A stretch of 64,000 nt of DNA from Ignelater luminosus (GCA_011009095.1 VTPC01000956.1:266621-330620); one strand, 5' to 3'. Positions 54,701 to 63,113 are shown, counted from the first letter of the stretch. Made by a program: numbers and translations. The notes: generated by a model from the sequence alone, not told the origin.

Positions 54701-55340
54701 TGTAAGAAACAATGTATAAAGAATTTTGTAATTAGTCCAAAATGTTTCTTACTAGGTAGTTGAAGGCCAGAATCAGATGGGTCATGTAGGCCAATACATA
54801 CTTGTACAGCGTGCTGGCGTGAGTGATCATCATAGTGTGCCTCGTTCATCTAGCGCACCGCCACCGCAGCAGCAAGTGACAGGTCCAATAAACACAGGTG
54901 GAACATCACACGTAGTTTCTGTTGGTGCACGTGGACGTCCTGCCAGTGTTGAAATAGAACATCCAGCTTTACAGCAGCCACCACCGGCGGACTTTTTTAT
55001 ACAGTGTCCAAATCCAGGTACTCAAGCAGTTACTAGACGTCAACGCTTACCACAAGGAGTCGTTTATGGAGATATTAGTGTAGAAAATCAATTGCCTAAT
55101 TATACAATAATAGGTGAAAATGTAATGATTGATCATCCGGCTGCTTCTATGCAATCGCAAATGGTCTTGACACAAAAAGGGGCTCAAATTAGACCTATTA
55201 ATAATAGTATTACTCCAGGTAGTGATTCGTCTTGTCCTTGTAATTTAAAGGCAATGGTTATGTGTAAAAAGTGTGGAGCTTTTTGTCATGACGATTGTAT
55301 AGGACCTAATAAGTTGTGTCGTACTTGCTTAATACGATAG
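21782..55340 (+). CDS. Asx: Additional sex combs (Asx/ASXL), Polycomb repressive deubiquitinase subunit
   Basis: Asx binds and activates the BAP1/Calypso deubiquitinase that removes H2A mono-ubiquitin in chromatin. Three coding exons (21782-24113, 41298-42409, 54756-55340) join in frame to 1342 residues. Junctions: donor AGAG|GTAATT to acceptor TTTTAG|AGGACTG reads [13 protein letters not shown]; donor CCTGAA|GTGAGT to acceptor TACTAG|GTAGTTGAAGG reads [11 protein letters not shown]. The DEUBAD (ASXH) domain is at about residues 138-270, with [19 protein letters not shown] and the NEF motif [17 protein letters not shown] long acidic low-complexity region follows (about 380-770). The C-terminus is an atypical PHD finger, [20 protein letters not shown] then [11 protein letters not shown], just before the stop. 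No HARE-HTH domain is visible, as in fly Asx. The start ATG ([10 protein letters not shown]) is the first in frame; an upstream exon remains possible. The introns are 17.2 and 12.3 kb, filled with transposons. Confidence 0.95.
24114..24810. other. Asx intron 1, 5' part
   Basis: No recognisable coding or repeat structure until about 24810, where TTAACCCGTTCAGTCCTGA could be a TTAA target duplication plus the end of the piggyBac copy that follows; the opposite end was not found. Confidence 0.35.
26026..27040 (+). pseudogene. Tc1/mariner-type transposase (decayed)
   Basis: Starts [20 protein letters not shown], with an N-terminal HTH region ([29 protein letters not shown]). A frame change follows near 26300, then [63 protein letters not shown] and [18 protein letters not shown]. 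Where related transposases have SDEK with a catalytic Asp, this copy has INEN, so the first catalytic residue is lost. A TGA at 26826-26828 falls where a Trp is expected (ISTED*P), and another stop follows near 26930 (LESLK*). The second and third acidic positions (QQD, PLD) remain. Family placement near maT/DD37D elements is inferred from PDLNPLDY. Confidence 0.85.
27135..28407 (+). mobile_element. Mariner element (innermost of three nested elements)
   Basis: Terminal inverted repeats of about 35 bp: left TATGCAAGGGCAAAGCTG…TTGAGAATAAGAA, right the inverse TTCTTATTCTCAATAA…AGCTTTACCCTCGTATA. TA duplications flank both ends. Inserted in the 3' untranslated end of the Tc1-type element. It contains one mariner transposase with few lesions. 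Confidence 0.85.
27296..28342 (+). pseudogene. Mariner transposase (DD34D type), one stop and one frameshift
   Basis: From [20 protein letters not shown] to the stop after GNYFEHV, about 345 residues, normal mariner length. Two HTH regions come first ([24 protein letters not shown]), then the catalytic signature TGDETY, then HHDNASSH and the family motif [15 protein letters not shown]; the three catalytic Asp positions are all present. Lesions: an in-frame TAA near 27403 (DLAF*EQ) and a frameshift near 27832, where the frame ending RQESRV must continue in the frame that reads [19 protein letters not shown]. In related transposases the residue after TGDET is usually Trp; here it is Tyr. The low damage suggests a young insertion, consistent with its innermost position. 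Confidence 0.88.
28742..29632. mobile_element. Long-TIR MITE (CAGTGTGTCC family), copy 1
   Basis: 891 bp with ~110-bp terminal inverted repeats starting CAGTGTGTCCACATTTCGAT; TA duplication at 28740-28741 and 29633-29634. Inserted in the piggyBac frame. The interior matches the copy at 36070-40027 (GAAAAACATT, CTTCAGTAATATGGAAATCA). No transposase. Confidence 0.88.
30223..31886. other. Asx intron 1, old repeat fragments
   Basis: No gene recognised. Possible transposon termini near 30617 (GACATCCTGTATA) and 30940 (TACAGGGTGTTATATAAGC); no convincing pairs found. Confidence 0.35.
32266..32795. mobile_element. Long-TIR MITE (CAGTGTGTCC family), second subfamily
   Basis: 530 bp; the inverted arms are about 145 bp and over 90% alike (CAGTGTGTCCAAGATAAG…, TTTGCAAAATCTAGATATC). 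TA duplication at 32264-32265 and 32796-32797. The termini share their layout (GGGATCTTGGAAACGGTAAG) with the copies at 28742 and 36070. It sits at the 3' end of the transposase frame. Confidence 0.85.
32798..34584 (-). pseudogene. IS630/Tc1-type DDE transposase (decayed)
   Basis: Pieces on the minus strand. The N-terminal DNA-binding part is at 34584-34310 ([20 protein letters not shown]), split from the rest by a 536-bp MITE. Then 33760-33517 with [11 protein letters not shown] and [13 protein letters not shown], where the first catalytic Asp lies in LDETW. Then 33507-33265 with [34 protein letters not shown] and [11 protein letters not shown] (second Asp). Then 33110-32798 with [14 protein letters not shown] (third acidic position) and a C-terminus with [12 protein letters not shown]. 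Frameshifts occur near 33510 and 33115-33260, where stops interrupt. The family signature ([21 protein letters not shown]) is clear; no intact frame remains. Confidence 0.8.
33770..34305. mobile_element. MITE with TA duplication splitting the IS630-type transposase
   Basis: Perfect inverted repeats AACTGCTCAACAATTGAAGT followed by GGCCCA, inverted at 34280-34305. TA at 33768-33769 and 34306-34307. 536 bp, no transposase. Confidence 0.85.
34690..35216 (-). pseudogene. Non-LTR retrotransposon 3' fragment (region downstream of the reverse transcriptase)
   Basis: The minus-strand frame has [56 protein letters not shown] and [10 protein letters not shown]; then, after a frame change near 34880, [34 protein letters not shown] and [12 protein letters not shown]. 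This Cys/His-containing segment (CxCG…HGLSCKK, RPDG, WD) is the conserved C-terminal domain of some insect LINE-encoded reverse transcriptases. The polymerase itself is absent. It lies between the ends of the IS630-type element. At least one frameshift and one stop (ITDDK*) are visible. Confidence 0.7.
35460..35990. repeat. Polypyrimidine tract (T-rich plus strand)
   Basis: Nearly all T and C on the plus strand for about 500 bp. The apparent Phe/Leu-rich plus-strand frames here are composition artefacts. On the minus strand it is Lys/Glu/Arg-rich, like the LINE remnant at 50300-52150, so it may be a decayed relative. Confidence 0.5.
36225..39339 (-). mobile_element. Sola-like DNA transposon
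   Basis: Perfect 32-bp terminal inverted repeats starting ACATATCGATGGTGGAAATG. Flanks are CACT (36221-36224) and AACT (39340-39343), an imperfect 4-bp duplication. Sub-terminal repeats: GATACGTGTTGTTGCA at 36417 repeats the right end, and AGATACGCGGTATTG (39168) is inverted at 38960-38975. It encodes one large minus-strand transposase. Confidence 0.8.
36698..38847 (-). pseudogene. Sola-like transposase, nearly intact, one frameshift
   Basis: Two overlapping minus-strand frames (38847-37423, 474 codons; 37465-36698, 255 codons) form one protein of about 710 residues if a 1-nt shift near 37535, in an A-rich run in the codons after NEEADKK, is allowed. N-terminal half: a long acidic, Asn/Glu-rich region, then a basic region with [33 protein letters not shown] and [10 protein letters not shown] (Cys/His pairs) and [11 protein letters not shown]-terminal half is RNase-H-like: VIVMDLQAV (first Asp), [22 protein letters not shown] (second Asp) and [15 protein letters not shown] (third acidic). 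This protein family is widespread and usually unnamed in insect genomes. I infer Sola-type from the catalytic layout and ~4-bp target duplication; that placement is not proven. Confidence 0.7.
40030..41297. other. Asx intron 1, 3' part
   Basis: AT-rich. No coding sequence or clear repeat end identified. It ends with the acceptor TTCTGTTTTAG before Asx exon 2. Confidence 0.4.
43000..44307. mobile_element. Long foldback element (~270-bp inverted arms)
   Basis: The left arm GTGGGTCAAATTGGTTGTCA extends to about 43250 (CCAATAACATGACAC); the right arm is its inverse from about 44035 to 44307 (…AACCAATTTGACCCACCCTG, then TA). The arms are imperfect, and the left outer end is degraded. The interior (about 43260-44030) has no recognisable coding sequence. 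Type assignment (TA-flanked, Tc1-like) is tentative. Confidence 0.75.
44341..44921 (+). mobile_element. Tigger/pogo deletion derivative
   Basis: Ends CAGTCAAACTTCGATAAGTT and the inverse …CGAAGTTCGACTG, with TA at 44339-44340 and 44922-44923. 581 bp, keeping only the first ~70 codons of a pogo-type transposase. Confidence 0.88.
44658..44867 (+). pseudogene. pogo/CENP-B-type transposase N-terminal remnant
   Basis: 70 codons: [20 protein letters not shown] then DVAVKN and [13 protein letters not shown] form the N-terminal CENP-B/pogo helix-turn-helix. The DNA-binding CENPB domain continuation and the whole DDE core are missing. The frame ends just before the right terminal repeat, so this is an internal-deletion product rather than a gene. 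Confidence 0.75.
44922..47566. other. Asx intron 2, repeat-rich spacer
   Basis: No gene recognised. An ATCGATTA-rich block lies at about 46050-46240. At 46744 GGGTGGGCCGAAAAAACTC looks like a transposon terminus without an identified partner. Short frames show no motifs. Confidence 0.4.
47795..48945 (+). pseudogene. Harbinger (HARBI1-type) transposase, damaged at the 3' end
   Basis: The nuclease of a PIF/Harbinger element. Exons 47795-48006, 48085-48371 and 48425 onward join in frame: [15 protein letters not shown], then [20 protein letters not shown]. Motifs: [22 protein letters not shown] (first catalytic Asp); [12 protein letters not shown] (second Asp); LIGDSGYAL; and, after a 1-nt deletion near 48705, [18 protein letters not shown] (catalytic Glu). 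The deletion puts a stop after QQLYNDH, before the Glu. A further deletion near 48790-48810 removes the helix usually reading roughly ACxxLHN before IEMNEVIPE. The frame then ends …FIQENFNL. All three catalytic residues are still encoded, but the copy cannot make the full protein. Confidence 0.9.
49018..50004 (-). CDS. Harbinger accessory Myb/SANT-like protein
   Basis: The second protein of PIF/Harbinger elements, which binds DNA and helps import the transposase into the nucleus. Four minus-strand exons (49861-50004, 49504-49801, 49341-49448, 49018-49286) join in frame through GT-AG introns of 53-59 nt to an intact 272-residue protein. The Myb/SANT-like trihelix is at about residues 13-90: [51 protein letters not shown]. 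An acidic middle follows ([18 protein letters not shown]), and the basic, probably helical C-terminus has [13 protein letters not shown] and [17 protein letters not shown]. It lies tail-to-tail with the broken transposase of the same element. It is the only complete transposon gene I see in the window, and nothing indicates host domestication. Confidence 0.85.
50300..52150 (-). pseudogene. RTE-like LINE remnant (coiled-coil and endonuclease part)
   Basis: Read on the minus strand. A Lys/Glu-rich coiled-coil N-terminal region with [16 protein letters not shown] (about 51480-51540). Then an APE-type endonuclease start with [40 protein letters not shown] and [10 protein letters not shown] (50932-51153). 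After further decay, the linker [30 protein letters not shown] and YINKKKKG (50373-50660). The order matches RTE-clade LINEs. No reverse transcriptase is present and stops are frequent. The T-rich plus-strand frames over it are artefacts of this Lys/Glu-rich antisense coding. Confidence 0.7.
52758..53048. mobile_element. hAT-type MITE
   Basis: 291 bp, termini CAGCGATGAGCAACC and the inverse …TTACTCATCACTG, flanked by a perfect 8-bp duplication TCTTAAAT (52750-52757, 53049-53056). No coding sequence. Confidence 0.85.
53057..54755. other. Asx intron 2, 3' part
   Basis: No gene recognised. An ATCGATTA-type block lies at about 53455-53570. It ends with acceptor TTTCTTACTAG before the last Asx exon. 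Confidence 0.4.
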
Positions 55341-56740
55341 GTTTGTGGTTAATATTTATTTCTTTTTTGTTGTTGCTGATAGATTGTATAGAAAACTTTC
55401 TATTTATGATAATCTATTTGAAGGCAACTTCAAGTCTATGGAGACTGATTGGCCTGTTTGTAGTAAGTAGAGAAGGCTGTGAGATCACAAATTCGGCATT
55501 ATTGTAGGCAGATAATGAGACCAACGTAAGGAATTTTTTGATAGCCTACGTATACGTATTTAAAAAAAAAATAATGAATATTTTATCAATGGTTTTGTAT
55601 ATAATCTATCAATAACGAATAGTAACTACTATAGATGTAAAACTTGAAAAGACTTCATTTATAGTGATTAATCGTTATACCTTAGTATTACTCTGTTTTA
55701 TCAAAAAGCATGCATATGATTAATGTTTTAGAATTTATAACTTTTTAAAATTTACACAAAAAGAAAAAATACTCATTATTGTGTATTTATTATTTGATTT
55801 TTTTTTTAAATCAAGTACGCAGCTTTATCTCATTATATTTACATAATTACAGTCTTCCAAAATTTTATTTAATTTTTCTTTACTCATTGCTTGCATGAAG
55901 TCATCAACACATAGTTATTTATACAAATTCATTTCTTTCTTTTTCTTAATTTTAATATAACTTTTAATATAAGGACATCAGATCTCTGTTTTAAGCGTGT
56001 ATGTTGAGTTTTGTACTTAAAAATCCATATTTAAATTAGCACTTTATTTATTAAAAAAAAAAATTGCTCATAAATTTATGTATTAATGATGTGTGTGGAG
56101 ATCTACCTCAGAATCAGAATATTGGCATACAGTTTACATTCTGAACATTTTGAATTATGTACTATTTCGTTTGTTGAGTGTGCAATAATAATTTTTAATT
56201 TAATTTTTTATGTATAAAAATTTTTCTGTTTCTGTTTCAAAAAAGAAAAATAATGTACGAATAGTCATGCAACATCACTCAGCATCTGAATCACTTGATC
56301 CATAAGTATTAAAGCTTTGCCTGACTTTTGACGCTTTGCTTAGAATAAAATAGTCGAGTGTTACATTAAAGAAAAAATATAAATAAAAACTCAGTGGAAT
56401 TTAGAAAGTATAATTATTTTTCATAGAATGAGACAATATTTAATTTTTTCTGTATACTGTATAGCATTTGATATTCGAAACATTTTTCTTTTTTTTTAAT
56501 TTAGTTTAAGTCTTTAACAAATAGGTCTGTGTAAATATGTAGTCTCAGTTTATATAACGCTTTAATTCTGAATACACTTATTGAACTTACTAGAAAATTA
56601 TTTTCCGATTCAGTCTTTGAATATCCCTTCTCTCCATCTTTTTTAATTTTTGTTTGTGTGAAATATGAATCAAAAGTTTTTCTAATTATAGATGAGACTA
56701 CAAAGTTGTTTGATCACACAAAGTTCAGGATTTTAAAGTA
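55341..56740. other. Asx 3' flank and probable 3' UTR
   Basis: AT-rich; AATAAA signals occur near 56343 and 56388. No other gene recognised. Confidence 0.4.
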
Positions 56741-57754
56741 TAGTAAAACCTCTACTCTCAGACACCGCTTCATATCAGACAATTCTGAAAGTCTCGATTC
56801 AATTTATATGTACATTCTATAAAGAAAACAGGTACAATTTCACTTCTCCTCTCCACATCAGACACCTCTTAACCTATTAATGCCCATGGGGTTGATAATC
56901 TAGTTTTAAAGTTGGTACATTGTTCATAGCGATATAAGTGTACATGCAAATAACTCCAGTACATGTTTATATTTGCCGCCATTTCGCTGTGACTTGTGTT
57001 CAGTGTTTAGAATCGATGTTTATTTTCAGAGAAAGTTTTTCTTCTGAACATGGCATCACTTTTCGAATGGTAAGTGACTGAATTTTGTTGTATTTATGTA
57101 ACTTATTATGCTAATTATGTAATATTATGTTTGTTCAACCACTACAATAATTTTCAAAGTTTACTCAACTTATATGAATGCATAACCTAAAAGTTATGTG
57201 GGTTGTTATCGTCCCCATGGGCTTCACAAAACCTTTTTTTACCAAAATATAGTTTGTGAATATGTTTCAGGAGAAGACCTCTATCCACCGCTGAAATTCT
57301 AGAAATAATGGAGGGTTTAGAAGAAACAAATAGAGTGCCTGATAGAATAATAATAATCCTGCCCAAAGATTGTGATTCTGGAGATGAAGAAACTAATAAC
57401 CCTGACAATTTAAATCACAATCAACTGGCAGCTGAAGGTGAATCTTACTTTGAAGACAATGAGGTTAGATCTCCAGCAGAATCAGACGAACAATAGGAAG
57501 AAGATGATGATATACCATTTGCACTCTTAGTAAAGGAGCCTCGAATGACTGAATATGTGGCGATCTTCAGGCAAACCCAAGACAAAATTTTATTAGTTAC
57601 TTTCACCACTCATACTTACCTCAGAAAGTCATCCACTAGAGTTTTCTCAATTAATGTTGCATCCTGAAATTGTTCAAGATCTTATAAAGTATTCATGCAT
57701 ATATGCAGGTAAACAGAGAAAATCTGGCTTTGAATTATCGACTGATGAAATGTA

Positions 57755-59150
57755 TGTGTTATAAAGTGGGGAAAACCCCCGTTGTAATAAATTTATTTTT
57801 GTACAAAACAAACTATTACATTTGGGCGCTCATTCGCCCGGCTAAGGGGTGGGTTCTGAGAAAGAAATTGAAACTTACAAGACTTTAAATTAACGGCTTT
57901 TATTACAATGTTACCAAAAAAAAAGAGATAATGACTGGAGGAAAGGAAGGGCAAGGTTTGGGAAAATTTACATTAATTACCACACGTCAATATAAAAATT
58001 ATACAAAATAAAACAACATTAGATAGCAAGCATAATGATAATTCAAAAAATGCATGCTACAGGTGTAAAGTCGTTGGTGGAGATTAGGTAATCTGAATCG
58101 TACAATTTCTCAACAATGATTATAAATAAGCGAGGTTTAAATGTAAAGAAATTAAGAATTTAAATATTATTAACGAGTTTCAAAATTGTTATAATTTTAA
58201 TATCGGTTTTTATTAATTTAATTACGCACATACACAATTGTAAAAAAACATAACATAACATTTATTGACATTTCACTACGTGATTATATCATGCATGCAC
58301 ATTAACTAAAACAAACAAAACATACATGCACAATACAAATAGAATAACATTTTTTGTTCTTATTCTCTAACAAAAATGTTTAACTTAGGTCAAGTCAAAT
58401 CAAACAATGTTAATTTCCCGCCGGAGGCGGGAGGTCGTTATAGACTCCCCATGGAGCTTCTTCAGCGTTAACTTAGGTAATTATAAATTAGCAAAGTAGA
58501 AGGAAAAGGAAAATTAGGTGAGAAAAAAAGAAAACAATAGAAAATAACTAAGAGCTGAAGGAATAAAATTAAAGGAAATAAATAATAATTAATAATTTCA
58601 CCCCAGTAGAATTTGTGGTTGCCTCGATGGTCTGTAGCGTGCCTTCTGGTGAATTGAAGTTAAAGGTGACGTTAGATTAAAACCCAAGATGTGAAATTAA
58701 AGTTAAAAGATGTAAAACCAAAGTTAAAGATGTAAATTTAAAGTTGAATTGAAGATGTGTAATTAAAGCCCTGAAACAAAGAATAATCCTATAGCTGGTT
58801 CTATGATGAAGAAAAAAAAATTCCTAATCTTACCAAGATGTAGGTGGGCTTTATGTTCAGTTCGAAGAGTTTGAGGGAACACTGGTGGAAAGTTTCACAT
58901 AAGCCTTCCTGAGAAAAAAGAACAACTTGGAAGATGGTGTTTGATAAAATTAGCAAACACATACCTGAGAAACGGCAGACCCAAAAAGAAAAAAGACCAA
59001 AAAGCAGGGTAAAACTTTCAATCGAAATCAAACGTGGCCAAATTGCCATTCACAGCGAAGATCTCACGCACAAATGACAATGCTATCCATACATATTTCC
59101 CAGGCCTCACAGATGTGCATACCAAACAACATGAATTTTAATATTTAAAT
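57755..59150. mobile_element. Unidentified insert within the second piggyBac
   Basis: The piggyBac frame stops after LSTDEM (about 57750) and resumes near 59165 with LLLSEYVPL. The ~1.4 kb between shows no recognised protein, but has GC-rich inverted words (TTTCCCGCCGGAGGCGGGAG near 58415) and repeated AAGTTAAAG units (58668-58745). It might be a solo LTR or a non-autonomous element; boundaries and target duplication are not resolved. Confidence 0.4.
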
Positions 59151-60127
59151 AAATTTTGATAAATATGCAGGGCATTTCCAAAGAAACATTACAGTGTTCA
59201 TCAGAATTCTTCTTCTGAGTGAGTATGTCCCTTTACTGAGAAGATGAATGTACTGAGAAGAGAGTGAAGACGTACATAACCAGTTAGTGGCAGAATCAAT
59301 GCGAAGAAACAGATTTGAAGATATTTGTAGCATCTTACATGTCACTTATAACGATTAATCTTCCTGAAAATGATAAACTCAAAAAAATTCATCCTCTCAA
59401 AGATGCAATAAATAGACAGTTTCTGAAGTATGCACCAATTGAGCCTAATGTGTCTATAGATGAGGCAATGATACCATATTATGGCAGACACAAATGCAAA
59501 TAGTACATCAGGAGCAAACTCATCCATTTTGGATATAAGGCATGGGTGGTTGCTTTAAAGTTAGAGTACTGTTTAGAGTTCAAAATCTACCAGGGACGAA
59601 AAACTACTGTAAAAAAGCAAACCACAGGTCTTGGCAAATCTGTAGTTTTCAATTTTCTTTTTATTTTGATAATTTTTTTCATCTGCGAAATTGATTCGAA
59701 ATTTAAGTGATAATGGATTTGGAGCAACGGGTACTGTAAGAGCAAATAGGATGGACACATGCTCTTTGAAGAAACTTGCAGAAATGAAGAGACTCTAAAG
59801 AGGTGAGATGGATAGTGCAGTTGCTATGTATAACAGTATTGTAGTTGTTTGCTGGAAAAACAACAGTATTGTAACAATATTGTCTAATGAACATGGGGTA
59901 AGTCCCATCCAAGAACGTCTGAGATATTCTGCCAAAGAGAAGAAAAAAGTTGAAATTATTCAACCGGCAGTACAACATGCGAGGTGTAGATCAATTAGAT
60001 AACCATATCTCAAACTGTAGAATTGCAATGCGAGGAAAACAATGGTATACATCAATTATTTACTGGATGATTGATGTATGTACCACAAATGCTTGGATTC
60101 TTGCTTGTCAGTATGGATATACCAAAG

Positions 60128-60571
60128 CAAGGCTGGATGTACCATGTAGGCAATCGAGGCAGTGCTTAGGGGCCTCCACCAAAATAGGGCCTTCACCAAA
60201 AACAAATGAATGTATAAAAGAATTATAGTTTTAAATCTCGCCCCATTTTCAAAAGAACGGTATTCTACTTCATTGACATTCAATTCAATATCGATGCAGT
60301 CTGCTTATGATATATTTATAACCTAAACGTGCAGTGTTCTGTAATATTTTCTCAATTTCTTGTACCTAGTTTTGATAATATTTTATTCTAAAAACAGTGA
60401 TTTACTTGTAATTATTTTTATTTGAGTAAAAGTTTTAAGTATTTGTTGTAAAAATTTAAAAAAAAGTGATGTTAAACTTGTTATAGAAAGTAAGAGATTT
60501 TGTTCATGGTTTGCGAGAGGGCCATCACCAATTTTTGCCAAGAGGCCTCCACCAGAGTAAGTCCGGCTCTG
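60128..60571. mobile_element. hAT-type MITE in piggyBac
   Basis: 444 bp. Left CAAGGCTGG, right …CCGGCTCTG, with inner GGGGCCTCCACC/GGAGGCCTC inverted words. Flanked by a perfect 8-bp duplication TACCAAAG (60120-60127, 60572-60579) inside the piggyBac sequence. Confidence 0.8.
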
Positions 60572-61512
60572 TACCAAAGACAATTTGGAATTTAGACGGG
60601 ATATTGCAAGAGCGCTTTTGACAAAATATGATAAAAAAATGCTGTACCTGGAAGAAAGCAAGCCTCTATCAAATATCCTTCTATTGCTTCAGGATGACAT
60701 CTCATAGTTGCACAGCAGACTAGATGCAGATGCCAATTGTGCAAGAATAAAACAAATAAGTGGTGTGATGCCAGTACTGTACCATTACCATGATAAATGT
60801 TTTTTGGACTATCATAATAATTAAATAAATGTATGTAGCTAGGATAAGAAAAATGTATTTTATTTCAATTAAAAATTGATTTTCAGATGATAGTGTGAAT
60901 GACTAAAAAAGGATGTGTAGAGCCCAAATGTTACATGCTGTATAAGCTCTAAATAGTCATATATTTTGAAATTTTAGAAAATAACAAGACATTACTCTGG
61001 GCATTAATGGATTAATTGCCGTTCAGGTAAAAATTATTTATTCAACAGGCATGTACAGCATTAGAACCTCAATTGACCACAAAACATTCAGTTCTTTACA
61101 GTACAATACAAAAAAATACAGCAGAAGAGTTCCTTTAAAAAATAACTAAGAAGTAACGGTACCTGATCCTCATAAGGTTTTAAATGGTGTTTTAACATTG
61201 CATTAAAGTTCATTATCTTATTAGATATTTTATAGGCAGTCATAAATATTTCAATATTATACAATCTCTTAAATTTCTAATTGTGTGAAGATTTGATTTT
61301 TAAAATGAATGATATTTTTGGCATCTTTATAGCTTTTTTCTAAGAAAACTACCAAATATGTGCTTTACAATGGTAAAACTCCTTGAAAATAATTTCTTTA
61401 AAATGTTTATTTTACAGTCTTTTTGAAGAAATCTGATTGGATATTTTACTAGCCCTATAACTCCAGAAGCTTGTTATCTACAATCTTGGGATTAGTTTCT
61501 TTTAACATTATT

Positions 61513-63018
61513 ATGTCAAAGCAAAAATGTTTAACATTGGAAGTGAAAATGAATATAATTAGTGTGGCAGAAAGCCAAAAACTAAGTATATTTTAAAACA
61601 AAAAGAAGACATTTGTAACAGTTTTTTAGAAAATGACAGCGAAAGGAAAAGTAAATTTCCAAAATGACCTGGGCTAGCCATAGACCAAATGATTGGTTTT
61701 GCAAGGTAAGCTTTTCACACATAATAGGTTTTATTAAACTAAAGAATGTATCCAATGTTCTTGTTTAGGTGAGAAATAAAAATATTTCAATTTTGGGGCT
61801 AATTATCAAAGAAAAAGCTATAGAAGCTGCAAAGCAATTAAATATAGAATTCAAAGCTTTTAATGGTTGGCTTGAAAAATTATGTAAACGATACAACATA
61901 ACTTTTTAAAATATTGTCTGGCAAAATCAACACAAGTAAATGAAAGTGATATAAGTAGAAAGAAAAAAATACCAAAATTACTTTAGGGCTATTTCCTAAG
62001 AAACATTTTCAACCTAGATTAAACTGGACTTTGTTTCTGTGTGTTACCCAATAAACATTTGCTTTGAAAGGGCAAATGTGTGGTGGCAGAAAAGCTTCAA
62101 AAGACAGAATTACTGCTTTATTATGCATTTAAGGAAAAACTTCTAATTATCGGAAAACACAAAAATTCCTGTTGCTTTAAAAGTTTGCATGTGGACAAAT
62201 TGCCTTTAGAGTGGCGCTTTAACAAAAAAGCTTGGATGACTAGGCAAGTTATATTGGGATGGCTGGAAAAACTTGACAGGAAGATGCAACATGAGAAGGA
62301 AGATGCTACTGTTTTTAGACAATGCAACCAATACCCTACAATAAATTTAAAAAACATTAACTTAATCCACCAAATACGTCTCATTGCCAACCACTAGATC
62401 AGGGAATTATACAGAATGTTAAGATAATTTATGGGAGATTTTTATTAAAAAAAGCTTATTTGCACTACATAGATAGCAAATCTATGGCAGAGTTAGAAAA
62501 ATCCGGAAAAATCTATAACTTTGGTTAATGGCCTAATTTGAGTGTCAGCAGGAAGGAAGGAAACCGTAACCAAAACCTCTGAATTTGACAAGGATGATGA
62601 AATTTCCTTATCGGAGTTGTATAATAAAATTAACGTCAATATAAACACTTAATCGCAAATTGACAAGTTATTCACTGAAAATCCTGACATTAGTTTAAAT
62701 GAATGCATTCACGAATTTGAAGAAGAAAACGCCTATAACAATAATGATAATGAAGATATAATTACTCCTGTTGAAAAGTTTATATGAACTTACGAAAATT
62801 AGGTAATGTAAAGAGTGTACAATGCTTTTGTTTATACACAATCACAAATTATAAAAAACAAACCAATTAATCAAAAACAAACTCAAATTGTTGATTATTT
62901 AAAAACTAAAATCTGGAATATCCTCGATAGAGAAATAAATATTATGTATAGTAGAATGTTTGTGTATTCTATTCTAGATGTGAATAAAGTATTCTTTTTT
63001 GTAAAACGAAAGTTAAAA
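61513..63018 (+). pseudogene. Tigger/pogo transposase (decayed)
   Basis: Starts MSKQKCLTLEVKMNIISVAE (HTH). A frame change follows near 61595, then KQKEDICNSFLENDSERK. A CENP-B-type DNA-binding part reads [20 protein letters not shown] and [14 protein letters not shown] (about 61770-61900), apparently preceded by a 66-bp intron-like gap (donor GTAAGC near 61707, acceptor TTGTTTAG near 61770). The DDE_1 core follows at 62080-62397, with KLLIIGKHKN, RFNKKAWMTRQVILGWLEKL and a damaged second catalytic motif, VFRQCNQYPTI. The C-terminus has FDKDDEISLSELYNKI and, near 62870, QKQTQIVDYLKTK. Multiple stops and frame changes; dead. Confidence 0.8.
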
Positions 63019-63113
63019 TGATATTTTGTTCCTCCCTCCCTTATTCGCATACCTATCATTACTAGACACTTCTGAGGTCCTGTGGGTGTCCGATATAAAA
63101 AGGTTTTACTGTA

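Larger units (their letters stand above)
57050..60810 (+). pseudogene. piggyBac transposase (PGBD-like), heavily decayed
   Basis: A short first exon MASLFEW (57050-57069, donor GTAAGT) joins 57271 RRPLSTAEILEIMEG. An acidic region ends at a TAG near 57494. Pieces then follow in changing frames: EFSQLMLHPEIVQDLIKYS (near 57640); VAESMRRNRFEDICSILHVT and LPENDKLKKIHPL (59290-59400); NVSIDEAMIPYYGRHKCK, the core with the catalytic Asp in SIDEAMIPYYG; HFGYKAWVVALKLEY; SDNGFGATGTVRANR (59707); VVVCWKNNSIVTILSNEHG (about 59836); NMRGVDQLDNHISNCR and IIYWMIDVCTTNAW (59975-60095); and a C-terminal Cys/His remnant, HYHDKCFLDYHN (about 60780-60825). Many stops. The start MASLFEWRRPLS and the intron are unusual but visible. 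Two insertions split it. Confidence 0.82.
56873..61011 (+). mobile_element. piggyBac element (second copy), nested in Tigger
   Basis: The left terminus CCTATTAATGCCCATGGGG is preceded by TTAA (56869-56872). The right terminus is …CTGGGCATTAATGGA followed by TTAA (61012-61015). This is the exact TTAA target duplication of piggyBac. It contains a decayed transposase, a hAT MITE (60128-60571) and another insert (about 57755-59150). Confidence 0.88.
56741..63111 (+). mobile_element. Tigger/pogo element containing a piggyBac insertion
   Basis: Left TAGTAAAACCTCTACTCTCA and right the inverse …AAAAAGGTTTTACTG, TA on both sides (56739-56740, 63112-63113). The inner sequence has GACACCTC/GGTGTCCGATA near both ends. 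The transposase remnant is at 61513-63018. Without the piggyBac insert it is about 2.2 kb, a normal Tigger length. Confidence 0.8.
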
